From positions 1 through 64,000 of the forward strand of contig NZ_JANYMP010000022.1 of assembly GCF_025061645.1 (NCBI RefSeq): a stretch of 64,000 nt of DNA, in the 5' to 3' direction. A model generated the notes under the pieces. It was not told where the DNA came from. It ran no database searches and saw only the letters and a list, made by a program, of their open reading frames with translations. Origin of the DNA: Umezawaea endophytica. Lineage in GTDB: Bacteria; Actinomycetota; Actinomycetes; Mycobacteriales; Pseudonocardiaceae. Below, in pieces: positions 55,924 through 64,000 of the stretch (position 1 is the stretch's first letter; each line of letters begins with the position of its first letter). A program made the translations under genes and the position numbers.

Positions 55924-56034
55924 TCAGCGCCAGCCCTTGCCCCGGTGGTCGGAGAAGTGCAGCAGTGCGACCAAGGGCACAGCGGCCAGTGCCGCGAGTC
56001 CGACGAACAGGCCGAGGATGACCAGCAATTCCAT
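55924..56034 (-). CDS. Small membrane protein, 36 residues
   Basis: ATG at 56034 to TGA at 55924 encodes MELLVILGLFVGLAALAAVP, then VALLHFSDHRGKGWR after LVAL-type residues. It is one hydrophobic helix followed by a short basic tail, a typical single-pass small protein. GGGGAG lies about 13 bases upstream, somewhat far. It is 21 bp upstream of the SDR gene on the same strand. Function is unknown. Confidence 0.6.
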   Translation of the reverse strand: MELLVILGLFVGLAALAAVPLVALLHFSDHRGKGWR

Positions 56035-56209
56035 GTGGTGAACAGTGCTCCCCTGGGTGCTCCCTCCGCGTCGTCCGGCAGAGGGGTTGTCTGCGTGCAC
56101 TCAGGGGATACCCGGTGTCACGCTCCGCTACACCTCGGTGAGCGACATTTTTGCGGCCCATTCGTTAGCGGGGGTAACCAGAATCGTCGGCACCGCGTAA
56201 GTTGGCCCC

Positions 56210-58000
56210 GTGTTCACCACCCGGCCGGAACTCGTCGGCACCCACGGCATGGTCGCGTCCACCCACTGGCTCGCGTCGTCGGCAGGAATGGCCGTGCTGG
56301 AGGCGGGCGGCAACGCGTTCGACGCCGCCGTCGCGGCGGGCTTCGTGCTCCAGGTCGTCGAGCCGCACCTGAACGGGCCCGGCGGCGAGGTGCCGATCGT
56401 CTTCTCGTCGGTCAACGAGACCGCGCCCCGCGTGCTGTGCGGCCAGGGGGTCGCCCCGGCGGGCGCGACCATCGACCACTACACCGGCCTCGGCCTGGAC
56501 CTGGTGCCCGGCAGCGGGCTGCTCGCGGCCACCGTGCCCGGCTCGTGGGACGGCTGGCTGACGCTGCTCCGCGACTACGGCACCAAGTCGCTGCGGGAGG
56601 TCCTCGACTACGCGATCGGCTACGCCCGCGACGGGTTCCCGGTGCTGGAGCGGGTGTCGTTCACCATCTCCAGGGTCTCCGACCTGTTCCGGGACCACTG
56701 GCCGACGTCGGCCGCGCAGTGGATGCCCGGCGGGCAGGTTCCCGAGCCGGGCTCGCGGTTCCGCAACCCGAAGCTCGCCGAGACGTGGGAGTGGCTGCTG
56801 GCCGCCGGTGAGGCCGCGGGCGGCGACCGGGAGGCGCAGATCGAAGCTGCTCGCCGCGCTTGGTCGCAGGGTTTCGTGGCCGCGCAGATCGACGACTTCT
56901 GCCGCACGGCGTTCCGCGACGACTCCGGCCGCGACCACGCGGGTGTGCTGACCGGCGCGGACATGGCCGGGTGGGAGGCGACCTACGAGGACGCCGTCAC
57001 CGCCGACTTCGGCGACTGGACGGTCGCCAAGTGCGGCGCCTGGTCGCAGGGACCCGTTCTGCTGCAACAGCTCCGGCTGCTGGAGGGCTTCTCCGACCGG
57101 CTGTCCTACGTGGACGGCGCGCCCACCGCCGAGACGGTCCACCTCGCCGTCGAGTGCGCGAAGCTCGCGTTCGCCGACCGCGAGGCCTGGTACGGCGACT
57201 CCGGTGACGTGCCGCTGGACGTGCTGCTGTCCCGCGAGTACGCGGACGTGTGCCGCAAGCTGGTGGACGAGAACGCCTCGCTGGACCTGCGCCCCGGTTC
57301 GCCGAACGACCTGAAGCCCCGGCTGGCCGCGCACATCCGGCGCGGCCCGAGCGCGGTGACCGACCTCGGCGGCGCCATCGGTGAGCCGACGGTCGAACGC
57401 TCGGGCACCACCAAGGGCGACACCGTGCACGTCGACGTCGTGGACCGCTGGGGCAACCTGGTCTCCGCGACCCCGTCCGGCGGCTGGCTCCAGTCGTCGC
57501 CGGTGATCCCGTCGCTCGGGTTCTGCCTCGGCAGCCGCGCGCAGATGTTCTGGCTGGACGAGGGCCTGCCGAACTCACTCGCCCCCGGCAAGCGCCCCCG
57601 CACCACGCTGAGCCCGACGCTCGCGCTGCGCGAGGGCCTGCCCGCGCTGGCGTTCGGCACGCCCGGCGGCGACCAGCAGGACCAGTGGCAGCTCGGGTTC
57701 TGGCTCGCGCACACCACCGGCGGCCTGAACCTCCAGGAGTCGATCGACTCCCCGGCGTGGCACAGCAACGCGTTCCCCAGTTCCTTCTTCCCCCGCGCGT
57801 GGACGCCGGGTGAACTGGTCGTGGAGTCCCGGATCGGGGCGGCGGCCGTGGCCGAGCTCGCCGACCGCGGCCACACCGTGGTCGACGCGGGCGAGTGGGC
57901 GCTGGGCCGGATGTCCGCCGTGTCACGGGATTCGCGCGACGGGCTGCTCCGCGCCGCCGCCAACCCGCGCGGCGGCCAGGGCTACGCCGTCGGCCGCTAG
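56210..58000 (+). CDS. Gamma-glutamyltransferase family protein
   Basis: A 596-residue Ntn-hydrolase of the GGT family. N-terminal HGMVASTHWLASSAGMAVLEAGGNAFDAAVA is typical. The autocatalytic site aligns with Thr405 in DTVHVDVVD, which would become the N-terminus of the small subunit. GNLVSATPSGGW and AFGTPGGDQQDQ follow. There is no signal peptide, so it may be cytoplasmic and act on glutathione-like or other gamma-glutamyl compounds; substrate unknown. GTG start at 56210. Confidence 0.9.
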   Translation: MFTTRPELVGTHGMVASTHWLASSAGMAVLEAGGNAFDAAVAAGFVLQVVEPHLNGPGGEVPIVFSSVNETAPRVLCGQGVAPAGATIDHYTGLGLDLVPGSGLLAATVPGSWDGWLTLLRDYGTKSLREVLDYAIGYARDGFPVLERVSFTISRVSDLFRDHWPTSAAQWMPGGQVPEPGSRFRNPKLAETWEWLLAAGEAAGGDREAQIEAARRAWSQGFVAAQIDDFCRTAFRDDSGRDHAGVLTGADMAGWEATYEDAVTADFGDWTVAKCGAWSQGPVLLQQLRLLEGFSDRLSYVDGAPTAETVHLAVECAKLAFADREAWYGDSGDVPLDVLLSREYADVCRKLVDENASLDLRPGSPNDLKPRLAAHIRRGPSAVTDLGGAIGEPTVERSGTTKGDTVHVDVVDRWGNLVSATPSGGWLQSSPVIPSLGFCLGSRAQMFWLDEGLPNSLAPGKRPRTTLSPTLALREGLPALAFGTPGGDQQDQWQLGFWLAHTTGGLNLQESIDSPAWHSNAFPSSFFPRAWTPGELVVESRIGAAAVAELADRGHTVVDAGEWALGRMSAVSRDSRDGLLRAAANPRGGQGYAVGR

Positions 58001-58011
58001 CCGGGAGAAGT

Positions 58012-58054
58012 GGAACGGCCCCAGCCCGAGGGGGGAGGGGACCGGGGCCGTTCC
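58012..58054 (+). terminator. Hairpin after the GGT-family gene
   Basis: An 11-bp perfect stem GGAACGGCCCC (58012-58022) pairs with 58044-58054. It begins 11 bp after the stop codon. Confidence 0.75.
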
Positions 58055-58275
58055 GGCTCTGGGGGGCTCTCGGTGATCTTCCCGAGTTCCTCTGGGCGCG
58101 AAGGTGCCGCATCCGGGCGTTCAGAGCAAGGCGCGTAGTCCACCTGGGTTACCGGATTCACCCGCGAGGGGGGCTGTCCGCGTCGTACAGCTCCTCCGCT
58201 ACCGCCGTTGACGTACGTCCCGCTGCCGCCTCAGCGCCGACGCCGATCCCCGGTCCGCTCCCGTACGGTCGAAGC

Positions 58276-59082
58276 GTGTTCCTCCTGCCCTACGCCTGGT
58301 TCGCGGCGACCTTCGGGTTGTTGTTCCTGGGCAAGCGGTACCCGGTGGCGACGATCGCGCTCACCGGGGCCTCGACGTGGCTGTACTACGTGACGGGCCA
58401 CTGGGGGCCGCTCGTGGCGGCGCCCGCGCTGGCGGTGTTCGGCCTCGGGCGGCGGCGCGCGGTGGAGCGGCGGCGGTACCGGTCGGAGCAGGAGCGGCTG
58501 CGGATCGCGCGCGAGGTGCACGACGTGGTGGCGCACAGCCTGGCGATGATCAACGTGCAGGCCGGGGTGGCGGCGCACGTGGCCGACCGCAAGCCCGAGG
58601 AGGCCGTGAAGGCGCTGCTGGCGATCAAGGAGGCCAGCCGGGCGGCCTTGGTCGACCTGCGGGCGACGCTCGGCGTGCTGCGGAGCGGTGAGGGCACGGC
58701 TCCCGCGCCGAGCCTCGCGCGGCTCGACGAACTGCTCGCGCCGGTGGGCAAACCGGTCGACGTGCGTGGTGAACCGGGCGATCTGCCCGCGCCGGTGGAC
58801 GTGGCCGCGTACCGGATCGTGCAGGAGTCGGTGACGAACGCCCTCCGGTACGCGCCGGACGCCACCAGGATCACCGTCGAGTTCGAGCGGACCGGTGGTC
58901 GGCTCGAGATCGTCGTCCGGGACGACGGGCGGACCTCGATGCCGAGCATCGGGGCGGGCACCGGGTTGGCCGGGATGCGGGAACGGGCGGAAGCGCTCGG
59001 CGGGACGGTCGTGGCCGGAGGAGTGGAGGGCGGCGGGTTCGAGGTGCGGGCCGTGCTGCCGGTCGGAGGGGGAGAAGCGTGA
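58276..59082 (+). CDS. NarL-type sensor histidine kinase
   Basis: A 268-residue kinase. Two short membrane helices (about 2-18 and 33-57) are followed by a HisKA_3 dimerisation domain with phospho-acceptor His82 in AREVHDVVAHS. The HATPase domain has VQESVTNALRYAPDA, VRDDGR and GTGLAGMRERAEALGG. The sensor part is very small. The GTG at 58276 lies six bases after TACGGT, suggesting a leaderless start. It overlaps the response regulator gene by four bases. Confidence 0.88.
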   Translation: MFLLPYAWFAATFGLLFLGKRYPVATIALTGASTWLYYVTGHWGPLVAAPALAVFGLGRRRAVERRRYRSEQERLRIAREVHDVVAHSLAMINVQAGVAAHVADRKPEEAVKALLAIKEASRAALVDLRATLGVLRSGEGTAPAPSLARLDELLAPVGKPVDVRGEPGDLPAPVDVAAYRIVQESVTNALRYAPDATRITVEFERTGGRLEIVVRDDGRTSMPSIGAGTGLAGMRERAEALGGTVVAGGVEGGGFEVRAVLPVGGGEA

Positions 59083-59744
59083 TCAGGGTCGTGGTGGCCG
59101 ATGACCAGGCGCTGGTCCGGGCGGGATTCCGGCTGCTGCTGGACACCGAGGACGGGTTCGAGGTCGTCGGGGAGGCCGGTGACGGGGCCGAGGCCGTGGT
59201 GCAGGCGAAGGTCCACCGGCCGGACGTCGTGCTGATGGACATCCGGATGCCCGGAACGGACGGTCTGGAGGCGACCAGGCTGATCTCGGGGGACCCGGAG
59301 CTGGGGGACACGAAGGTGCTGGTCCTGACGACGTTCGACGTGGACGAGTACGTCTTCGACGCCCTGCGGGGTGGGGCCAGTGGGTTCCTGCTGAAGGACG
59401 TCGAGCCGGTGGAGCTGCTGCACGCCCTGCGGGTGGTCGCTGCGGGTGATGCCCTACTTGCACCGAGCGTGACCAGGAAACTCATCGCGGAGTACGCGTC
59501 CCGGCCGGAGAATCGTCGCCTTCACCCGTCCGCGCTGCGAGAGCTCACTGATCGTGAGCGAGAGGTTCTGGCGCTGGTCGCGGGCGGGCTGTCGAACGAC
59601 GAGATAGCGGAACACCTGGTCATCAGCCCTGCGACGGCCAGGACGCACGTCAGCCGCATCATGACGAAGATATCCGCTCGGGACCGCGCGCAACTCGTCG
59701 TACTCGCTTATGAATCGGGACTCGTAACCCCTAGAAGATTATGA
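59079..59744 (+). CDS. NarL/LuxR family response regulator
   Basis: A 221-residue regulator. The receiver domain has VVADDQALVRAGF and phospho-acceptor Asp54 in VVLMDIRMPG, with LVLTTFD and LLKDVEP. The C-terminal LuxR helix-turn-helix has LTDREREVLALVAGGLSNDE and SPATARTHVSRIMTK. Its GTG overlaps the kinase stop, so the pair is translationally coupled. Targets are unknown. Confidence 0.94.
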   Translation: MIRVVVADDQALVRAGFRLLLDTEDGFEVVGEAGDGAEAVVQAKVHRPDVVLMDIRMPGTDGLEATRLISGDPELGDTKVLVLTTFDVDEYVFDALRGGASGFLLKDVEPVELLHALRVVAAGDALLAPSVTRKLIAEYASRPENRRLHPSALRELTDREREVLALVAGGLSNDEIAEHLVISPATARTHVSRIMTKISARDRAQLVVLAYESGLVTPRRL

Positions 59745-59825
59745 GTAATTCATGAGTTCCGTTACCGCCTGTATTGGTCGTATTGGTCACGCTGCCATTG
59801 TTTACGCAGCGCGACCATTTGTGCA

Positions 59826-60200
59826 CTAGGCGATAGCGCCGGGCGGCAGGTTCAGCTTGAACGGCAACGTCGTGACGACAGCCAGATCCGAGGCCGTGCT
59901 CTTCATCAACGTGGGCGCGTTGCGAGCGCCCGGCTCCGGCAGGTGGAGCAGGCGGTCGACGGCCTCGACCAGTTGGCCCTCGTAGATCCAGACGGCCTGC
60001 GCGGGTCGTGTGCTGTCACGAACCGCAGGTAGACGGCCTGCGCGAGCCTCGGTCTCGGACCAGAAGAGGATCGAGTCGATGAACCCTCTGCGCTGCTTGA
60101 ACGCCATGATCCGGTCGAGTTCGCCTTCGCCGTCCCGCAGGTGCAGGAACTGGAAACCACTTTCGCGCAACTCGATGACCTTGCTCAGTGCGAGATCCAT
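59826..60200 (-). CDS. Hypothetical protein
   Basis: A 124-residue protein of unknown function. Segments such as VIELRESGFQFLHLRDGEGELDRI and RRGFIDSILFWSETEARAGR suggest an alpha/beta fold without membrane helices. The ATG at 60200 has AGAGGTAGG upstream. Codon use is less GC-biased than in the neighbouring genes. No family recognised. Confidence 0.68.
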   Translation of the reverse strand: MDLALSKVIELRESGFQFLHLRDGEGELDRIMAFKQRRGFIDSILFWSETEARAGRLPAVRDSTRPAQAVWIYEGQLVEAVDRLLHLPEPGARNAPTLMKSTASDLAVVTTLPFKLNLPPGAIA

Positions 60201-60310
60201 GACGCACCTACCTCTGTGAGGTCCCGGGTCGGGCGTAGACCGATCCCAATATCAACTGGAATGGATCGTACGGCAAGCCGGGGAATCCGACATAGACCTG
60301 TGGGTTGTAT

Positions 60311-60448
60311 CTATGTCTCAATCGGGGAAGCGGGGAGAATCTTGTCCTGTTGTTGTCTTGTCTTCTTGGGCGCGGCTCTGAGCACTCTGAAGGTTCGTGC
60401 CAGAAAAGCGACACTTGCCAAAGTGACCACGGTCACATGCAACCACAT
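60311..60448 (-). CDS. Small membrane protein, 45 residues
   Basis: A 45-residue protein starting MWLHVTVVTLASVAFLARTF with one membrane helix and a basic, Gln-rich tail (APKKTRQQQDKILPASP). The ATG at 60448 has GGAGG five bases upstream, which is stronger support than most short frames have. It sits between a hypothetical gene and the AlgX-like gene. Function is unknown. Confidence 0.65.
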   Translation of the reverse strand: MWLHVTVVTLASVAFLARTFRVLRAAPKKTRQQQDKILPASPIET

Positions 60449-60571
60449 CACGGCCTCCGTCGAGTGATCGGGGGTCCGGATGGGCGCGACCCACCCGTAT
60501 AGACGTGGAGCACTTGTGTGAGGTTGCAGATCCATCTGACCGACCGAGGCGGCCCTGGATACCCTGATCGT

Positions 60572-61897
60572 GTGACCGCCAACCGGCTCGACGCGCCGAC
60601 ACCACCCGGAGGTGGTCCCGGCCTGCCGCCGTTGGCCGAGTCGTGGCTCCCGCGCGAGCACCCGCTGCACCGGCCGAGGCACGGGGCCCGCCAGACGACG
60701 GCCCGCGTCGCCGCGCTCGTGTTCTTCTGCGTCCCGCTGTTGTTGCTGGTCGTGGGCGTGCGAGCCCCCGAGTTCGAGAACCGGAAGCTCGCGGACTTCC
60801 CGTCCATCACCGACGGCTTCGGGCTCTTCACCGGCCTGGACCAGTGGGCGACCGACCACCTGCCGCTGCGCGACAAGGCGGTCCTGGCCGAGGACTCGAT
60901 CAGCCGCGGCCTGTTCGGCGAGCCGCCGCCGCTGGGGCAGAAGCCCGCCGTGGTCGGCCCCGTGCAAGCACCCGTCCAGACGCCGAGCGCGTCCGACGAG
61001 GACCGCGACAAGCTGCGCGCCAGCGGGTTCCCCAAGGTCATCGAAGGCACGAGCGGCTGGCTCTACCTGGGCTACGACGTCCTCGGCGCGTGCCTGCCCG
61101 AGCGCTCGGTCGACGACGTGATCGGCGGGATGAAGAAGCTTCGGGAAGCCGTCGAGTCGTCCGGGCGGAAGTTCGTCCTGGTCGTCGCGCCGGACAAGAC
61201 CACGATGGTCCCCGAGCACCTGCCCGCCGAGTACATCGGCAAGGCCTGCTCGACCGAGGCGCGCGAGAACTTCTGGAAGCGGGCCGTGTCCGACGCGGGC
61301 GTGCTCGACGTCCGGCCCGCGCTGGGCGTCGCCGCGGACCGCCGCGGCGCCCCCGTCTACTCGGACATCGACACGCACTGGACCCACGAGGGCGGCCTGG
61401 CGATGACGCGCCTCATCGCCGAAGCGGCGCAGCCGGGCGTGACCGCGACGTGGAAGGCGACGCCCGCGACCGTCGTCCAGCGCGAAGGCGACCTGCCGAC
61501 GCTGCTGGGCAAGACCGTCGAGTTCTCGTTGCAGACCTACGACCTGGCGGCGGACGGCCAGACCGTGCAGAGCAAGGCGGTCGACAAGGCGTTCCGCGAT
61601 CCGCTCAAGCTGCCCAGCGCGTCAGGCAAGGGCGTCGTGCGGACCAAGGTCGGCATGATCGCCGACTCGTTCACGCTGCCCGCCGTCCCGTACCTCAGCG
61701 GCGGGTTCGCCGACCTGACCGTGGTGCACAGCGACACGGCGGGCACGGACGTCGACAAGGTCGTGAGCACGCTGGTGAACAGCGACGTCGTCGTGTTCGA
61801 AGCCGTCGAGCGCAGCCTCACGGCGGGCATCAACCCGATGGTGTCCGACCAGGTCATCGCGAAGGTGAAGACCGAACTGGCCAAGCGCCGCCGCTAG
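60572..61897 (+). CDS. AlgX/AlgJ-like SGNH-type O-acyltransferase, membrane anchored
   Basis: A 441-residue protein. A Pro-rich cytoplasmic N-terminus is followed by one transmembrane helix (VAALVFFCVPLLLLVVG) and an extracytoplasmic domain. SGWLYLGYD, LVVAPDKTTMVPE and SDIDTHWTHEG are characteristic of AlgX/AlgJ/DltD-like polysaccharide O-acetylation proteins; DTHW supplies the Asp-His dyad, and DSFT likely the serine. The GTG at 60572 follows TACCCT by six bases, so translation may be leaderless; a GTG at 60518 is possible. The neighbouring glycosyltransferases suggest a surface polysaccharide. Confidence 0.85.
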   Translation: MTANRLDAPTPPGGGPGLPPLAESWLPREHPLHRPRHGARQTTARVAALVFFCVPLLLLVVGVRAPEFENRKLADFPSITDGFGLFTGLDQWATDHLPLRDKAVLAEDSISRGLFGEPPPLGQKPAVVGPVQAPVQTPSASDEDRDKLRASGFPKVIEGTSGWLYLGYDVLGACLPERSVDDVIGGMKKLREAVESSGRKFVLVVAPDKTTMVPEHLPAEYIGKACSTEARENFWKRAVSDAGVLDVRPALGVAADRRGAPVYSDIDTHWTHEGGLAMTRLIAEAAQPGVTATWKATPATVVQREGDLPTLLGKTVEFSLQTYDLAADGQTVQSKAVDKAFRDPLKLPSASGKGVVRTKVGMIADSFTLPAVPYLSGGFADLTVVHSDTAGTDVDKVVSTLVNSDVVVFEAVERSLTAGINPMVSDQVIAKVKTELAKRRR

Positions 61898-63624
61898 GAC
61901 TGGCGCTTCTCCCGCGCCTTCTTCGCCACCGCGCCCGCCAGCCGCACCGGCGCGCTCACCTTCCACGACGTGGAGGCGCGCAGCTCGGACAGCGCGAAGT
62001 GCGCGTTGGTCGACACCTGCTCGGTATGCGCCAACTGGGCCCGCACCGCCGCCAACTCGCCCTCCAGCGCGTCGATCCGGCGCTGGAGCACCTCTTCGCG
62101 CTCCAACCGGCGGTCCAGCGACCGCACCGACCCCGGCGGCAGCAGCAGCGGCTTCTCGTCCAGCGCCACGTGCACCATCGACCGCATCACCAGCCACTCG
62201 TCGGTGGCCACCGCGTGCGAGGACGACTTCTCCGACCACTTGTTGTAGATCGAGGTCATCTCTTCGGTGTCGTGGACGCCGCAGAACGACGCCGCGCGCA
62301 CCAGGAACTCCCAGTCCTCGCACACCGTCAGCGACTCGTCGAACCGGAAACCCATCTCCACCAGCACGCGCGGGAACGCGAAGCAGTGGAACGGCGTCTC
62401 GTTCTGCCGGATGTGCTTGACCATGTCGAACCGCGTGGCGTACGTGGGCGTCAGCGGACCGGTCGCGGTGTGCGTGGCGAGCAGGCCGTTCGGCGCCCAC
62501 TCGCGGTGCTGCTCGGCGGCCCACCAGCGGACCAGCGTCCCCGGTGAGGTCCGCGCGCCCGACTTGATGTTCTCCACCCAGTTCGCGGTCACCAGGTCGT
62601 CGTCGTCCAGGAACACGACGTACTCGCCGCGCGCCGCCGCCAAGCCCGCGTTCGCGGGCCTGCCGCGGGTGCCGCCGTCGCACGGCACGACCGTCACGCG
62701 GTGGGCGAGGTTGCCCTCGAACTGGTCGACGACGCCCCGCACCTCCGTCTCCATCGAGGAGTCGTGCACGACCATCACGACCTCGAAGTCGAGGTCGGTC
62801 TGCGCACCGAGGCAGCACAGGACGTCGACGAGCGTGTCCGGGCGCTTGCCCTGGGTCCGCATCACCACGGTGAGGAACGGCTGCTCCTCCTCGACGGCGA
62901 CCGCGACCCGAGCCGCGCCGCGGTGGTAGCGGCGGACGAACTGGTTGACCTTGCCGTGCTCGTCCGCGCCGGACCGCACCTGGTCCACGAGCGCGCCGAG
63001 CGTCGACTTCGGCTCGAACAGCGGGTGGCCCGCGCGGCTCTGGTCCGACCGGTTCAGCACGAAGTCCTCGCGCGCGGCCTCGTACCAGCCGGTCGACACC
63101 ATCAGCTCGGTCAGCGTGCGCTCGGTGAAGAAGCGCACGTGCGTCCGGTCCAGCAGGCCCGACTCGGTCATGTCCCAGCGGCCTGCCAGCAACTGCCGCG
63201 CCAGGTCCACGTGGCCGACGTTCGGGACGCTGACCACCAGCTCCACGTCCGACTGCTCGGCGGCGAGGCTCGCGAGCACCTCCAGCACCGACTTCGGGTC
63301 GGGCACGTGCTCCAGCACGTCCAGGCACAGCACGGCGGCGACCCGGCGGCCGTTCACCACCTTGTCCAGCGCTTCCCGCAGGTCAGGGCGGGTCAGGTCG
63401 AGCACGTGCGCCTCGACGCCGCGCTCGGTCAGCGCGGCCACCGACTCCTCGTCCAGGTCGAGGCCGACGTAGGTCGCGCCCAGCGCACCCAGTGGGCCCG
63501 CCACCGCACCCGCGCCGCACCCGACGTCCAGCACCACGCGGCCCTCGGGCGCGCTCGTGGACAGCAGTCGCACGGCGGAGCCGTACGGGCCCGCTTCGTT
63601 GAAGTCGAATTCGTAGTTGCCCAC
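61894..63624 (-). CDS. Methyltransferase-glycosyltransferase fusion
   Basis: A 576-residue protein. A class I SAM methyltransferase domain (about 1-200) has VLDVGCGAGAVAG and LCLDVLEHVPDP. A family 2 glycosyltransferase domain follows (about 245-470) with FLTVVMRTQGKR, RGEYVVFLDDDD (metal-binding acidic motif) and CEDWEFLVRAA. The C-terminal coiled coil is about 70 residues long (RRLEREEVLQRRIDALEGEL). The GTG at 63624 follows GAGGGA. The stop codon shares a CTAG with the convergent AlgX-like gene. It probably modifies a cell-surface glycan. Confidence 0.88.
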   Translation of the reverse strand: MGNYEFDFNEAGPYGSAVRLLSTSAPEGRVVLDVGCGAGAVAGPLGALGATYVGLDLDEESVAALTERGVEAHVLDLTRPDLREALDKVVNGRRVAAVLCLDVLEHVPDPKSVLEVLASLAAEQSDVELVVSVPNVGHVDLARQLLAGRWDMTESGLLDRTHVRFFTERTLTELMVSTGWYEAAREDFVLNRSDQSRAGHPLFEPKSTLGALVDQVRSGADEHGKVNQFVRRYHRGAARVAVAVEEEQPFLTVVMRTQGKRPDTLVDVLCCLGAQTDLDFEVVMVVHDSSMETEVRGVVDQFEGNLAHRVTVVPCDGGTRGRPANAGLAAARGEYVVFLDDDDLVTANWVENIKSGARTSPGTLVRWWAAEQHREWAPNGLLATHTATGPLTPTYATRFDMVKHIRQNETPFHCFAFPRVLVEMGFRFDESLTVCEDWEFLVRAASFCGVHDTEEMTSIYNKWSEKSSSHAVATDEWLVMRSMVHVALDEKPLLLPPGSVRSLDRRLEREEVLQRRIDALEGELAAVRAQLAHTEQVSTNAHFALSELRASTSWKVSAPVRLAGAVAKKAREKRQS

Positions 63625-63635
63625 GGGTGCATCCC

Positions 63636-64000
63636 TCAGAATCGGCGGCGGCCGTACTCACCGTTGATGAAGTCGGCCACCGAAGCGGCGTCGGGCAGCA
63701 CCGGCGGCAGGTCGCCACCGGAGTGCCTGCGCTGGTACTCCTCGAGCGCACGGCGCTGCTCGTCGCTGCCGTGGACCTCCAGGACCTCGACCGTCTCGGT
63801 GACGATGTCGGGCCGGTCGAACCTGGTCGCCAGCATCAACCTGCCGAGGATGCCCTCGTACGGCTCGATCGCCGTCGTGCGCACCCCGGCCTTGGCGTCC
63901 AGCCGCTTGTCGTGGAACAGCACCGCCCTCGGCTGGTGCACGACCCGCTTGCCGCGCATCCGCAGCCGCCAGCTCAGGTCGACGTCGTTGACGTAGGAGG
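63636..64000 (-). CDS. Glycosyltransferase family 2, C-terminal part only
   Basis: The last 120 residues of a gene that starts beyond the right edge. The frame enters the window as YVNDVDLSWRLRMRGKRVV, the acceptor-side ED/DVDLSWR motif of rhamnosyl-type GT2 enzymes, and continues HQPRAVLFHDKRL. The C-terminal helix ends EYGRRRF. It lies 11 bp upstream of the fusion gene, so the two form an operon of polysaccharide enzymes. Confidence 0.85.
   Translation of the reverse strand, partial: SYVNDVDLSWRLRMRGKRVVHQPRAVLFHDKRLDAKAGVRTTAIEPYEGILGRLMLATRFDRPDIVTETVEVLEVHGSDEQRRALEEYQRRHSGGDLPPVLPDAASVADFINGEYGRRRF

Overview
The window is about 64 kb of high-GC actinobacterial chromosome around the replication origin. 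GTG and TTG starts are common, coding stretches have GC-rich third positions, and the gene order matches the oriC-to-fhaA segment of Mycobacterium and its relatives. That order is rpmH-rnpA-yidD-yidC-jag diverging from dnaA-dnaN-gnd-recF-DUF721-gyrB-gyrA-DUF3566, then tRNA-Ile and tRNA-Ala, then ppiA, a PH-domain protein, crgA, sortase, trpG, and pknB-pknA-pbpA-rodA-pstP-fhaB-fhaA with tRNA-Leu. The accessory genes (an XRE/TPR regulator, a YcnI-CopC-CopD set, TM0106-type nuclease) and the weakly coding, repeat-bearing spacers suggest Pseudonocardiales (Saccharothrix, Lentzea, Actinosynnema or similar). That placement is inference.

Layout. 1-2.7 kb: a minus-strand RNA and membrane-biogenesis operon, with a parS-like site and an intrinsic terminator beyond its end. 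2.7-14.4 kb: the origin and replication genes, with oriC in the dnaA-dnaN spacer and a second DnaA-box cluster inside the start of the DUF721 gene. 14.4-24.8 kb: DUF3566 protein, tRNAs, DLW-39 peptide, DoxX protein, lipoprotein, cyclophilin, rhomboid protease, PH-domain protein, CrgA, class E sortase with a 52-residue partner, an iron-box-controlled ferredoxin reductase (FprA type) and the trpG/pabA glutaminase. 24.9-34.5 kb: a tightly overlapping minus-strand signalling and cell-wall operon in which kinases PknA and PknB, phosphatase PstP and FHA proteins act beside the SEDS polymerase RodA and transpeptidase PbpA.

34.6-64 kb is accessory. It holds a gene-free kilobase; an oxidoreductase pair; a PLP amino-acid deaminase/aldolase; a DnaA-box cluster with C-rich repeats and a long hairpin; a TetR/beta-glucosidase/MFS sugar locus with an SDR; an XRE-TPR regulator divergent from two small proteins; an aminoglycoside-phosphotransferase-fold kinase; a four-gene copper-type operon; a BCCT transporter; a RecB-like nuclease; a gamma-glutamyltransferase; a NarL-type two-component pair; and an AlgX-like acyltransferase beside glycosyltransferases, one fused to a methyltransferase, which runs off the right edge.

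No CRISPR array, transposase or prophage was seen, and no clearly new defence system. The least explained signals are the DnaA-box clusters outside oriC, a perfect 28-bp palindrome inside rnpA, the tandem repeats near 17.7 and 39.8 kb, a perfect 23-bp-stem hairpin at 40.0 kb, and several small membrane proteins.
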